DNA of 64,000 bases from Oceanobacter kriegii DSM 6294 (GTDB taxonomy: Bacteria > Pseudomonadota > Gammaproteobacteria > Pseudomonadales > Oceanobacteraceae). The notes beneath the pieces are model-generated. The model saw nothing but the letters and a program-made list of their open reading frames with translations. It was not told where the DNA came from and made no database searches. Made by a program: the position numbers and the translations under genes. Shown piece after piece: positions 27,242-36,430 of the stretch (position 1 is its first letter; each line of letters begins with the position of its first letter). The DNA lies in the NCBI RefSeq assembly GCF_000422845.1, contig NZ_KE383931.1, positions 174,126-238,125 of the forward strand. The letters are read 5' to 3'.

Positions 27242-28218
27242 CAGGACAACCTCACTCGCGGATCAACCAGGGTGTAGGAAATGTCCGTAAGGATCAGTCC
27301 AACGATGTACAAAATAGAACCCAAAAACACCATGCTGCGCACCACGGCAAAGTCCTGGGCCTGAATGGCATCGAGGGTGTAACTGCCCAGCCCCGGAATA
27401 CCAAAAAACGATTCCACCAACAGGCTGCCCATAAACAGCGACGGGATAACCACAACAACACTGGTCAGAATTGGAATCAGGCCATTGGGCAAAATATGAC
27501 GGAATAGTACCGTCAATTCAGGCACACCTTTGGCGCGGGCAGTACGCACGTAATCCTTGTTGGCTTCTTCCAAAAACAAGGTGCGATACAAACGGGTGCC
27601 GCTGCCGATACCACCAATCACGCCGATGATCACTGGCAGGATCAGGAAGCGAATGGCATCCATCCCGCCCAGATAGCCGGAGATGGGCACCAGATTCCAC
27701 ATCCGGGCAAAAAAGAACTGACCGGCAAACACGTAAAACACCCCGGATATCGACATCAGCACCACGCAGGCAACCATGGCGGCGGTATCAAACAGGCTGG
27801 CGCGGAACATCACCACAAACAGCGCAAAGACAATGTTCACCGCCAGACCAATCACAAAGGTTGGCAGTGCCACCGCCAGACTTGGCCACATGCGTTGCTG
27901 GATGTCTTCGGCGATCGAGCGGCCTTCGTCCGATTTGCCAAAATCGAGCACAAACAGGCGTACGGATTTATCGAAGAAAATGGTGTCGGTCAGCAAGCCG
28001 TCACTGTCTTCGGCATCATTGATAAACAAAGGCTTGTCGTAGCCGCGTTGGGCTTTCCAGGCCTCAATGGCCTGCGGGTCCATGTGTTTGTCGCCCAGCT
28101 GGGCCTGAGCCATCTGGTCGGGCGAGTTGACCATAAAAAACAGCGCAAACGTCAGCAGGTTAACCCCAATCAGAATCGGAATGGCGTACAGCAAACGCCG
28201 AACTATGTATGCCAGCAT
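27241..28218 (-). CDS. Peptide-type ABC importer permease (DppB/YejB-like)
   Basis: A 325-aa inner-membrane permease starting MLAYIVRRLLYAIPILIGVNLLTF, the characteristic first helix of DppB/OppB proteins. About six helices are visible, with the cytoplasmic EAA loop EEANKDYVRTARAKGVPELTVLFRHILPNG. A longer reading to 28344 adds a Gly/Ser/Pro-rich stretch that does not belong to the family. The start overlaps the stop of the upstream binding-protein gene (TGATG-like junction), and the gene ends on the start of the second permease. Confidence 0.92.
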   Translation of the reverse strand: MLAYIVRRLLYAIPILIGVNLLTFALFFMVNSPDQMAQAQLGDKHMDPQAIEAWKAQRGYDKPLFINDAEDSDGLLTDTIFFDKSVRLFVLDFGKSDEGRSIAEDIQQRMWPSLAVALPTFVIGLAVNIVFALFVVMFRASLFDTAAMVACVVLMSISGVFYVFAGQFFFARMWNLVPISGYLGGMDAIRFLILPVIIGVIGGIGSGTRLYRTLFLEEANKDYVRTARAKGVPELTVLFRHILPNGLIPILTSVVVVIPSLFMGSLLVESFFGIPGLGSYTLDAIQAQDFAVVRSMVFLGSILYIVGLILTDISYTLVDPRVRLS

Positions 28219-30530
28219 CAGTTGTGCCCTCCTTTGGCTGTGGGGGATACCAGCACGCGCTGGTTCTGGCGGCGGCGATAGGCCTGATAACCCGGAATCA
28301 TCAACACCAGCACCACCAGCCCGACATTCCACAGCGGCGACCACACCGGTTGATTGCGCTCTTTTCGGAGCGACTCACGCATGCGGCTGTCGATGCCCAT
28401 GTACTTCAGGGTTGCGGTGCTGATGCCATGAGGCTTGGTGTTACGCACCCAGGGGTTATCCAGCACGTAAGAGTGCAAGTGCAGCCCCGACGCCCACGGT
28501 ACCTCGTGGTGATAGATTTCCAGCATCTGTCGAATCAGCGCCAGTCGCTCTGGCGAATCCGGCATCAGCTTCATTTGTTCAAACAAGCGATCGTATTCCG
28601 CATTGCTGAAATTGCTGGCGTTAACCCCGGAGCCACCGGTGATCACCTGACCATTCTTGCTGTACAGCAGGAACAGGAAGTTTTCGGCATCCGGGTAGTC
28701 CGCCGACCAACCCCACTGGAACAGCTGGGCGTTACCCGAACGCATCTTGTCCTTGAAGCGGTTGTAGTCAGAGCCGCGAATATTCAGCTGAATACCCAGC
28801 TTCTTGAATTGCTTGATCAACCAAACCTGCTGGGCACTGGCAGCGCCGCCACCGGTTGGGGTATCCAGATTCAACACCAGGGGTTCACCGGTTTTGGCAT
28901 CACGGCCATCCGGGTAACCGGCTTCCGCCAGCAGCTTGCGAGCCACGTCAATGGGCTTGCGAACCGGTGCGCCGACGCTGTCCGAGCCTTCCTTGCGAAT
29001 GGTCGGGTCCCAGTCAAACACATAAGGGTTTATGCCCTCTGGCCCTTGCTGATAACCAAAGATGCCTGGCGGAATCGGGCTTTGGGCGGTCTCACCCCGG
29101 CCATTCAGAAAAATGGAAATACGGTCTTCCTCGCTGTAGGCAATGGCGATGGCCTGACGCAGTTTGCGGGCCCGTTCCCGGGCTTGTTCCTGGGCTTCTG
29201 GATCGGCTGGTTGTCCGGCCTCCGGCAACGACTGCCCGCCCACCACCGGGTCGAGCATATTGAAGCCAAAGTAATAGGTGGCTGGCACCACTTCGACACT
29301 CAGGCTGATGCCCATCTCTTTCAGCTCCGGACTCAGATCAACACCCGTGCTGCTGACCGACACCGCCTGATCAAAACTGTCGCTGCCAATGCCCGAACGG
29401 TCATAATAGCCCTGCAAGAACTTGGTCCACAGTGGGATGCTTTCTTTTTCAAGTCGATACACTGCCTTGTCGATCAGGGGTAACCGCTTGCCCGCATCGG
29501 CCAGCAAACCGTGTTCGGCGTCGCCTGGTTCGCCTTCTGACGGATAGCGGTCGTCGTGGTAGTTAGGGTTGCGTTGCAGAATGATGGCTTCGTTGGGATC
29601 GTTCTGCGTCATCATGAAGGGGCCAGTGCCGACTGGGTGCCAGTCCAGCACGATGTTACGGTCGGCCATTCCGGGCTGGTGGTAAAACTCGTCCACCAGT
29701 CTGGGAACCGGAGCCAGAAAGCGCATACCCAGCCAGTATTTGAACTGCGGATATTTGCCCTTCAGGCGAATGCTGTATTGGTATTTGCCCAGCACCTGCA
29801 CACCGGCAAAATCAAACGGCTGCAAATCGAGCCAGCCCGTTTGCTGATAACGGGGATCACTTTCCTGCTGTTGCTTGCGGGCCTCGCTGACGGTTTCGGC
29901 GAATTCGTCCATGCCAACAATGTACTCCGCCAGCACACCTCGAATGGGCGACAGGTTGGCCGGATCGGCAATCCGCTTGAGCTGATAAACATAGTCCTCA
30001 GCCACCAACTCACGGCTGCCGGTTTCGGTGAAATCCGCCAGCGATCGGTAGCCCGCCGATGCGGTGGCATCGGCAAATCGATAGCGCGGCTGTTGCTGGT
30101 CATTTTGCGCAAAGGCCGGGTGCGGCTGATAGCGAATGCCCGGTTTGATGGTCAACGTATAGGTGCTGAAGGCCAGTGCAGGATCGTTTTCCGCGACCGG
30201 GTTACCGTCGGCATCGGTGTAGGTAATAACGGGCATTTCGGTCAGGGTTGACGGAATCAGCTCATAGGGCCGTTTCAGATAGTGGTATTGCAGCGGCGGC
30301 TCGTATATCTGGTCGATAAAGCGGCCTTCATCAGCACTGTAGGAACGCGCCGGGTCCAGATGCTTTGGGCGTTGGGAAAAGCTGGAGTAATAAACGACTT
30401 GCTGGCTGTCTTCACCCGCCGGATGCGGGCTGTTGATGGCGCGGCTCAAGGAATCATCCGAGCACCCCTGCAACAGCAGCGAAACGCCGATACACGCCAT
30501 GGCCTTATAAATAATTTGGGCTGATTTCAT
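28218..30530 (-). CDS. Family-5 extracellular solute-binding lipoprotein
   Basis: A 770-aa binding protein for the ABC importer encoded downstream, probably for peptides. The lipobox LLLQGC puts the lipidated Cys at residue 23. SBP family 5 features include RPKHLDPARSYSADEGRFIDQIYEPPLQYHY and WHPVGTGPFMMTQNDPNEAIILQRNPNYH. At 770 aa it is much longer than typical 520-560-aa members. It ends with a hydrophobic helix (about residues 731-750, WNVGLVVLVLMIPGYQAY) followed by RRRQNQR, as for a C-terminal membrane anchor. The start at 30530 gives a proper lipoprotein signal; upstream residues do not. Confidence 0.88.
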   Translation of the reverse strand: MKSAQIIYKAMACIGVSLLLQGCSDDSLSRAINSPHPAGEDSQQVVYYSSFSQRPKHLDPARSYSADEGRFIDQIYEPPLQYHYLKRPYELIPSTLTEMPVITYTDADGNPVAENDPALAFSTYTLTIKPGIRYQPHPAFAQNDQQQPRYRFADATASAGYRSLADFTETGSRELVAEDYVYQLKRIADPANLSPIRGVLAEYIVGMDEFAETVSEARKQQQESDPRYQQTGWLDLQPFDFAGVQVLGKYQYSIRLKGKYPQFKYWLGMRFLAPVPRLVDEFYHQPGMADRNIVLDWHPVGTGPFMMTQNDPNEAIILQRNPNYHDDRYPSEGEPGDAEHGLLADAGKRLPLIDKAVYRLEKESIPLWTKFLQGYYDRSGIGSDSFDQAVSVSSTGVDLSPELKEMGISLSVEVVPATYYFGFNMLDPVVGGQSLPEAGQPADPEAQEQARERARKLRQAIAIAYSEEDRISIFLNGRGETAQSPIPPGIFGYQQGPEGINPYVFDWDPTIRKEGSDSVGAPVRKPIDVARKLLAEAGYPDGRDAKTGEPLVLNLDTPTGGGAASAQQVWLIKQFKKLGIQLNIRGSDYNRFKDKMRSGNAQLFQWGWSADYPDAENFLFLLYSKNGQVITGGSGVNASNFSNAEYDRLFEQMKLMPDSPERLALIRQMLEIYHHEVPWASGLHLHSYVLDNPWVRNTKPHGISTATLKYMGIDSRMRESLRKERNQPVWSPLWNVGLVVLVLMIPGYQAYRRRQNQRVLVSPTAKGGHN

Positions 30531-30717
30531 ATCCGTCCAGTATGAGGCAAGGAACCCTCTGAATGCCTCAGTGTGCCAGTAAAACCGCTGGTTACAAGAC
30601 CCCACTGTCGACTCTGAGAACAAATGCAGTGGCTGTTATGTGCGCCAATTTTTGCGCTTGTCACACAGGCTCTTTATATTGACCGACCTATTTGCCCAGC
30701 CATTCAAGGAATTCCCT

Positions 30718-31779
30718 GTGAGCAACCCGGTCGCCGCGCTGCAACAACTGCACAAGAACCTGTCGTCCGTCGTCATGTGCCAGCCTCAATCGCTGCTGCT
30801 GACACTCACCACCCTGCTGTGCCGTGGCCACCTGCTGCTGGAAGACGTTCCCGGTTTGGGCAAAACCACACTGGCGCGGGCGCTGGCAAAATCGGTACAG
30901 GTGGACATGAAACGCCTGCAATGCACCCCCGACCTGATGCCGTCGGACATTACCGGCGTCAGCGTTTACAACCAGAGCGAACATCGCTTTGAGTTGATCA
31001 AGGGCCCGGTGTTCACCAATCTTTTGTTGGCCGACGAAATCAACCGCGCCACGCCCCGTACCCAGTCGGCATTACTGGAAGCCATGGCCGAAGGCACGGT
31101 CAGCCTCGACCGCGATATCCATGCCTTGCCCAAGGTGTTTATGGTGATCGCCACCCAAAACCCGGTTGAATTCAGCGGCACTTACCCGCTGCCGGAAGCC
31201 CAGCTCGACCGTTTCTTTATGCGGCTGTCATTGGGCTACCCGAGTGAAGCCCAGGAACTGGAGATTCTGAAATCCCAGCTTAATGGTCACCCGCTGGACG
31301 CCCTGCAACCGGTGATGAGCGAAAAAGCCCTGCAAGCGCTGCAAGCCCACTGCGACAAGATTCCGCTTGGCGAAGGCCTGCTCGAATACATCAATCAACT
31401 GGTGCGCGCCACCCGCGAGCATCCGCAAGTCACACTGGGAGCCAGCCCACGCGGCGCACTGGCGCTGATGCGCGCCGCCCGCGCCCTGACGTTGCTGACC
31501 GGTAAAAAACAGGTAACGCCAGCCACCGTACAGACGCTTGCCGAGCCGGTATTGAGCCATCGGATTATTTTCCGCGACCCGGCGCTGCAAAAAGCGGAAG
31601 CCCGGGCTGAGTTCTGGAGCAAGCTGTTTGCCGACCTGCCACTGCCAGACCAAACAGCGGCTACGCCCAAGCAGCCGAACGACGACACTAAACAGACTTC
31701 TGAGCACTCGTCTGGACAAGCTTCGGGACAAACATCCGGGCAAACAGCCAATACCAACGGCCCAACCGAGACAGTCTGA
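30718..31779 (+). CDS. MoxR-family AAA+ ATPase
   Basis: A 353-aa cytoplasmic ATPase. Motifs are Walker [17 protein letters not shown], Walker B NLLLADEINRATPRTQSALLEAM and sensor 1 VFMVIATQNPVEFSGTYPLPEAQLDRF, all typical of MoxR chaperones. The GTG at 30718 has AGGAA six bases before it. The C-terminal tail is Gln/Thr/Ser-rich and low in complexity. The next two genes, DUF58 and transglutaminase, are its usual partners, and the DUF58 start overlaps its stop. The family matures or assembles other proteins; the target here is unknown. Confidence 0.92.
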   Translation: MSNPVAALQQLHKNLSSVVMCQPQSLLLTLTTLLCRGHLLLEDVPGLGKTTLARALAKSVQVDMKRLQCTPDLMPSDITGVSVYNQSEHRFELIKGPVFTNLLLADEINRATPRTQSALLEAMAEGTVSLDRDIHALPKVFMVIATQNPVEFSGTYPLPEAQLDRFFMRLSLGYPSEAQELEILKSQLNGHPLDALQPVMSEKALQALQAHCDKIPLGEGLLEYINQLVRATREHPQVTLGASPRGALALMRAARALTLLTGKKQVTPATVQTLAEPVLSHRIIFRDPALQKAEARAEFWSKLFADLPLPDQTAATPKQPNDDTKQTSEHSSGQASGQTSGQTANTNGPTETV

Positions 31780-33095
31780 TGGCGGCTGCGTCCACGCATC
31801 CGGCCCTGGCAGCCACTCGAGCCCAACTGGGTGGCCATCGGCTGTTGTTGGTGATCGCCGTCGTGTGTTTTCTGGTGGCCTGGAATCGTGGCATTAATCT
31901 GCTGTACGGCATGGTGGCACTGGTATTGGCCTTATGGCTGGCCAGCTGGTTACTGCCGCTGCTGCCGTTACGCTCTGTGCAGGTGTCAGCTCGGCAATCC
32001 GGACAGGCCCACGCCAATGGCAAGGTCAGTATTGAATACCGACTGCGTTCCCATGCCCCATTGGCCATGTGCGTTATCGAACAGTCGTTACCCTTCGTAT
32101 CGAATAGCTATTCAGAAAGCACTGACACTGAAAACGTCAATTCGGAAACTACAGAATCCGCAATCGCACGCCGCACTCTGGTCTGCTGGACAACCGAGGA
32201 CCGTCCTGTCATCCAGGTCGCAACCGGCCAACGCGGCCTATTCGAACTAACGCATGTACGAGTTGGATGCAGCTGGCCATTCGGACTGAAAACCCACTAC
32301 CGCACAGTGCCACTGGCACACTGCCAGTTACTGATTGAGCCCGAGATCGTGCCCATTACCGCCATACCAGCGACCACTGCTGCTCAGCCGCAACCGATGG
32401 CACCCACCCCGACCCACAGCAGTGCTGCTCTGGCACACAATGAATACGCAGGCATCCGTGACTATCGGCATGGCGATTCATTGCGTCACGTTCACTGGGC
32501 TGCGTCAGCCCGCCACCAGCAAATGATGGTGCGAGAGTTCGACAGCATCAGCCATCAGGACTTCCTGCTGGTACTCGACGCCGACCCTGCCAGCAATCTT
32601 GGCCCATACCCAAGGTGCAGTTTTGAACACAGCATCACCCTTGCCGCGTCGATGATGCACTGGGCGCAACAAAACGGCGTTTCCATACGGCTGGTGTGCG
32701 GTGGCCAACATCCGTTTGACGTTGCGGTTGGCGGCAACAGCCGCAGCCAAGAAGGGGATTACCTGATGGCGCTGACCCGGGCAAATCCGTGGCAAACACA
32801 CTCCCTCAATGTTCAGACTTATGAATCAGTCATCGGCAGTGCACTGACGGGGGCCAATGCCAGCACTTTGATTCTGATCCGCAACCAGAGCCAACTGACA
32901 AAAGTGGATGTGTCGCGCTTGCCATTGGCGAGCGGCGCCAGTGTGTTGGACATTCAGCTTTGTGATGCGAGTTTTGATCAGCCCATGCAGCAGTGGCCCG
33001 AAGGTTGGCAGTCGGAACCGGGTACCAACCCGAACCGACGGATTTTGAAACTGCACGCGTCCAGTCGACTGCAACGCTGGCTGCGCGAAATGTGA
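31779..33095 (+). CDS. DUF58 (vWA-like) membrane protein
   Basis: A 438-aa protein with two N-terminal membrane helices (about residues 20-60) and a cytoplasmic or periplasmic vWA-like domain. The DUF58 hallmark YAGIRDYRHGDSLRHVHWAASARHQQMMVREFD is present, followed by DFLLVLDADP, the degenerate metal-binding motif. It overlaps the moxR stop by one base. Its reading frame ends within the 5' region preceding the transglutaminase gene, so the three genes are transcribed together. Confidence 0.9.
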   Translation: MAAASTHPALAATRAQLGGHRLLLVIAVVCFLVAWNRGINLLYGMVALVLALWLASWLLPLLPLRSVQVSARQSGQAHANGKVSIEYRLRSHAPLAMCVIEQSLPFVSNSYSESTDTENVNSETTESAIARRTLVCWTTEDRPVIQVATGQRGLFELTHVRVGCSWPFGLKTHYRTVPLAHCQLLIEPEIVPITAIPATTAAQPQPMAPTPTHSSAALAHNEYAGIRDYRHGDSLRHVHWAASARHQQMMVREFDSISHQDFLLVLDADPASNLGPYPRCSFEHSITLAASMMHWAQQNGVSIRLVCGGQHPFDVAVGGNSRSQEGDYLMALTRANPWQTHSLNVQTYESVIGSALTGANASTLILIRNQSQLTKVDVSRLPLASGASVLDIQLCDASFDQPMQQWPEGWQSEPGTNPNRRILKLHASSRLQRWLREM

Positions 33096-33121
33096 TTCGG
33101 GTGAATACAAAAAGAACCGCC

Positions 33122-35593
33122 ATGTTTAAACCACTACCCCGCTCCCTCAACCCGTTCGCTCTCTGGCACAGCGCCCAATTTGGCCTTGGCCTACTGGGAG
33201 CCGCTGCCACTCTGTTTAGCAGCACGGGGGCTGCCTTGCTACTGGCCATGTTGGCCGCCGCTGGCAGCTATGCCTGCCTACGCATGGCGCAAACCAATCG
33301 TCCCGATACCAAACAGCGCCTTGTGTTCGGCAATGCCATCGCAGCCCTGGGGTTGCTGTGCTTTCTGATGCTGCTGTTCACCACCGATTTGATGCTGGCC
33401 CTGATGGCCTTACTGGTGGCCAGCCAGCTGGCGCTGAACCTGACCAGCGAGACTGCTCAAGCGGCTTCCAAGCGCCACTACGTTGGACTGGCATCCGGCT
33501 TTGCCGCCTTGATGATTGGCGCTGCTGAATCGACGTCAGCCAGTTATTTGATGCTGATGTTGGCCTACAGCGCGTGTGTGTGTTTACTGCTGCCAGCGCT
33601 TTGGCGGGAACTGAACACCGAACAATCTGCTGAAACAAAACACCCAGATTCAGCAAAGACACCTGGGCATGTTGGCGGCATGGCCCCCTGGCTGCCAACC
33701 GCAGCGGTGGTTGGACTCGCGCTGTTGGCGTATTTACTGCTGCCGATGCCTCCGCAAGCCAATATTGGCGGCACCGTGATGCCACTGAGCCAAACAAGCA
33801 GCATCAGCAATCCGCTGTGGGATGCTGAAGCCGAGCGCTCGCAGCAGCAACCGGCAGATTCAGATTCAGACACGGGCAAAACTGAACAGTCACAAGACGA
33901 ACAAAGCTCGTTGGCCCCCAAAGCCTTGTGGGAAAGCGACCAGATTCCTGCCAACCAGCAAGCCTATGATTACCCGGGCTTTCGCCAGCAGTTTTCCATT
34001 GAAGACGCCGTCGACAGCCGTGATCCGGCAACCACCTCCGGGCTCGATCTGGATGCGGTAGTGCTGCTGATGAAAACCAGCTACGCCAGCCATGCAGACC
34101 ACCCCCAGCCACGCAATCACTACGTAAAAGTCCGTAACTTTAACCATTTTGATGGACGCCAATGGCGCACCGAGCAAGACCATTTGCAGAAGTGGCTACC
34201 CAATGGCGATGGCCAGTTCGAGCTGCCCGTTGAACACGGACAACAATCCGATCAGGGCTTGCTGTATCAGGAATTTACCGTCAAGCACCCTGTTGGCGCC
34301 TGGCTACCCGCCGTCGATACCCCGGTTCGCGTTGCCATTGCAGCCAGCAGCATTGCCAGTGATCGCTGGCATCACCCGGTGACCGCAGAGCCGCTGCCAG
34401 CCGACACCCGCTATACCGTCGTCAGTGAGCCGCAACATATCCATGGCCGCAGCATCAGTCGACTGCCCGCACCGGATGCCAATGATCTGCAACTGCCAGC
34501 CAAAATGGACCCGCGCATCAGCAAACTCGCCAGCAACATCACCCAAGCTGGCCGAACACCACTGCAACGGGCAGAGCAACTGGAAAGTTATTTACGGGAA
34601 AACTATCAATTCAGCCTGCAATCGGTGATCGATAATCAGGGCAATACGCCGCTGGCGCCCTTCCTGTTTGATCGTAAAAGCGGCCACTGCGAGCACTTTG
34701 CATCCAGCATGGTGGTGATGCTGCGAAGCCTTGGTATCCCTGCGCGGCTGGCAACCGGTTTCAGCGCCAGCCAGCGCAACCCGGTGACAGGCTACTTCGA
34801 ACTGCGCGCCATTGACGGCCATGCCTGGGCAGAGGCCTGGATTGAAGGCAAGTGGCTCAGCTTCGAACCGACGCCAGCCTACCCGCGCCCAACCACAGCA
34901 GACGAAGGCTGGTTTAACAGCACCGCCGACCAGCTGAATCGTTACATTCAGCACCGCAGCCAGCAGAGCGAGCTGGAGTCCGCTCAAACTCACTCCATCA
35001 CAGACACCTTGGTCAACCTGCTGGGTCAACTTGGCCGCTGGATTTGGTCTGCGCTGTATTGGCTGCTATTGGCACCGGTGGGATTTGTGGTTGGCAGGTT
35101 CTTATGGCTACTCACCAACGCCTGGCCCTTGTTGTTCGTGTTTGCTATCGCCGCGACCGCAGGCTGGTATTACCGCGAACGCTGGCTGGCAACATCACTG
35201 CAACGCTGGATTCAATATCGCCTGCAAAAACGGAAATACCACAACTGGCAAGAGGATCTGGATTATTGCCATCGCTGGATTGACCGGATGGCAACACTGC
35301 AGGGGCTGCAGCGCAACACCGGCGAACCGATTGAACATTGGCAAGCCCGGATGACGTCCTATGCGGCAGCATTAACAGGAGCAGCACCAACAGGTACAGC
35401 ATCAACAGATGCAACGACGCCAAAGGGCGACACCAGTACCGCTGCACTGGATCAGTTTTGTGCCTGGCTGCAGCAACGCTGGTACGGCCAGGAAGATATC
35501 GAACAGCCGGAGGAAGATCTGCCATCGATCGCATTGGATGTGGTGGACTGGCTGGCATCGTTGCCAATCAATACCACCGCTGGTTTGAGGTAA
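33122..35593 (+). CDS. Transglutaminase-like membrane protein (TgpA type)
   Basis: An 823-aa protein with six or so N-terminal membrane helices (DUF3488 region, residues 1-225), a periplasmic transglutaminase-like core and a C-terminal helix with a DUF4129 tail. The catalytic triad is visible as KSGHCEHFASSMVVMLRSLG (Cys), AIDGHAWAEAWI (His) and LSFEPTP (acidic position). The homologue TgpA is essential in Pseudomonas aeruginosa (family knowledge). The ATG at 33122 was preferred because it matches the family start. A GTG at 33101 is possible. It completes the MoxR-DUF58-Tgp module. Confidence 0.9.
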   Translation: MFKPLPRSLNPFALWHSAQFGLGLLGAAATLFSSTGAALLLAMLAAAGSYACLRMAQTNRPDTKQRLVFGNAIAALGLLCFLMLLFTTDLMLALMALLVASQLALNLTSETAQAASKRHYVGLASGFAALMIGAAESTSASYLMLMLAYSACVCLLLPALWRELNTEQSAETKHPDSAKTPGHVGGMAPWLPTAAVVGLALLAYLLLPMPPQANIGGTVMPLSQTSSISNPLWDAEAERSQQQPADSDSDTGKTEQSQDEQSSLAPKALWESDQIPANQQAYDYPGFRQQFSIEDAVDSRDPATTSGLDLDAVVLLMKTSYASHADHPQPRNHYVKVRNFNHFDGRQWRTEQDHLQKWLPNGDGQFELPVEHGQQSDQGLLYQEFTVKHPVGAWLPAVDTPVRVAIAASSIASDRWHHPVTAEPLPADTRYTVVSEPQHIHGRSISRLPAPDANDLQLPAKMDPRISKLASNITQAGRTPLQRAEQLESYLRENYQFSLQSVIDNQGNTPLAPFLFDRKSGHCEHFASSMVVMLRSLGIPARLATGFSASQRNPVTGYFELRAIDGHAWAEAWIEGKWLSFEPTPAYPRPTTADEGWFNSTADQLNRYIQHRSQQSELESAQTHSITDTLVNLLGQLGRWIWSALYWLLLAPVGFVVGRFLWLLTNAWPLLFVFAIAATAGWYYRERWLATSLQRWIQYRLQKRKYHNWQEDLDYCHRWIDRMATLQGLQRNTGEPIEHWQARMTSYAAALTGAAPTGTASTDATTPKGDTSTAALDQFCAWLQQRWYGQEDIEQPEEDLPSIALDVVDWLASLPINTTAGLR

Positions 35594-35683
35594 AGCTCTC
35601 AGGGTAAAGGTCAAAACGGACGTTCAGGTTTTGCTTCAGGTATAAATAGAAAGTTAGAAAATTAGAAAATTAGAAAGAAACGA

Positions 35684-36085
35684 TCAATCCTCAATAACCT
35701 GTCCACGGTACATGCGCTGGCGTTTAGCAGCGACAGGGGCCTCGGAAGTCGTCTGACTGGTGACCCCACGATACGTGGTTTGCTTCGCTTTTTTAGGCTG
35801 GGTGTTGTCTGCCACCAGCGGCGTCGCGCCACGATAGTTACTTGCACCCGCGACATTCAGACCACGGCTGGCAAGCTCGCTCAACCAGACATCACAGAGT
35901 TTGGCGACGACCTGATTGGCCAAGGCGACCAGCTCTTCGCGGCCGGAATGAAGCGACATATTCAAAATGGCCGCCATACCTTCCGGAGCATTACGCCAAC
36001 GAATACGGTTGCCGGTTTCAAGTTCAAACTTTAACGCCAACGCCGACATGGATGCGGCCGCGTCAGCGGATAACGGTTGCGACAT
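35684..36085 (-). CDS. Small protein with three YRG motifs, unknown function
   Basis: A 133-aa soluble protein with no signal peptide and no family I recognise. The N-terminal half is helical and Ala/Leu-rich (ALALKFELETGNRIRWRNAPEGMAAILNMSL). The basic, disordered-looking C-terminal half has three spaced YRG units: NYRGATP, TYRGVTS and MYRGQVI. It has one of the best ribosome sites in the window (AGGAGGTGAT before the ATG), so it is probably strongly translated. A short (TTAGAAAA)-type tandem A/T repeat lies just beyond its stop at 35650-35675. Confidence 0.75.
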   Translation of the reverse strand: MSQPLSADAAASMSALALKFELETGNRIRWRNAPEGMAAILNMSLHSGREELVALANQVVAKLCDVWLSELASRGLNVAGASNYRGATPLVADNTQPKKAKQTTYRGVTSQTTSEAPVAAKRQRMYRGQVIED

Positions 36086-36364
36086 ACATCACCTCCTGTG
36101 ACATCTCTTTTTTTGTGTTTTTCGAGCTGGGTTCTTTCTTGGTTCTTTGGGATGAGGAAGCCCCTCACTCCGAATGGCTCGAATTTTCACCACCCATAAA
36201 AAAACGTCAACGCCGAAGCCGATGAATTGGCGTTTCCGGACCCAGTTCTCATTATTTGCATTGCCATTGTCGACACTTAACAGCTGTTCAATGACGGATT
36301 GTCTGGCAAACTGACTGGCTGTTTAAATTTTCTCTAGGGTCCCTAGTCATCCACTCACAGGTAC

Positions 36365-36399
36365 AAAAAAGCCCTCTGAATCATCGATCCAGAGGGCTT
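36365..36399 (-). terminator. Intrinsic terminator of the M16/TonB-receptor operon
   Basis: On the minus strand AAGCCCTCTG (90-99 of the 36300 block) pairs perfectly with CAGAGGGCTT (69-78) around an 11-nt loop and is followed by TTTTTTG. It lies about 35 nt beyond the M16 protease stop codon. The remaining gap 36086-36364 contains only a second weak hairpin (AACGCC/GGCGTT near 36210-36235). Confidence 0.85.
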
Positions 36400-36430
36400 G
36401 GCCTTGATCAGGGTTAGCGAGCCTGATTGG

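Noticed and set aside
28209-29483. A 424-codon plus-strand frame opposite the solute-binding lipoprotein gene
   Set aside because: Antisense shadow of a clear SBP5 gene; composition is His/Arg/Gln-rich and it has no ribosome site.
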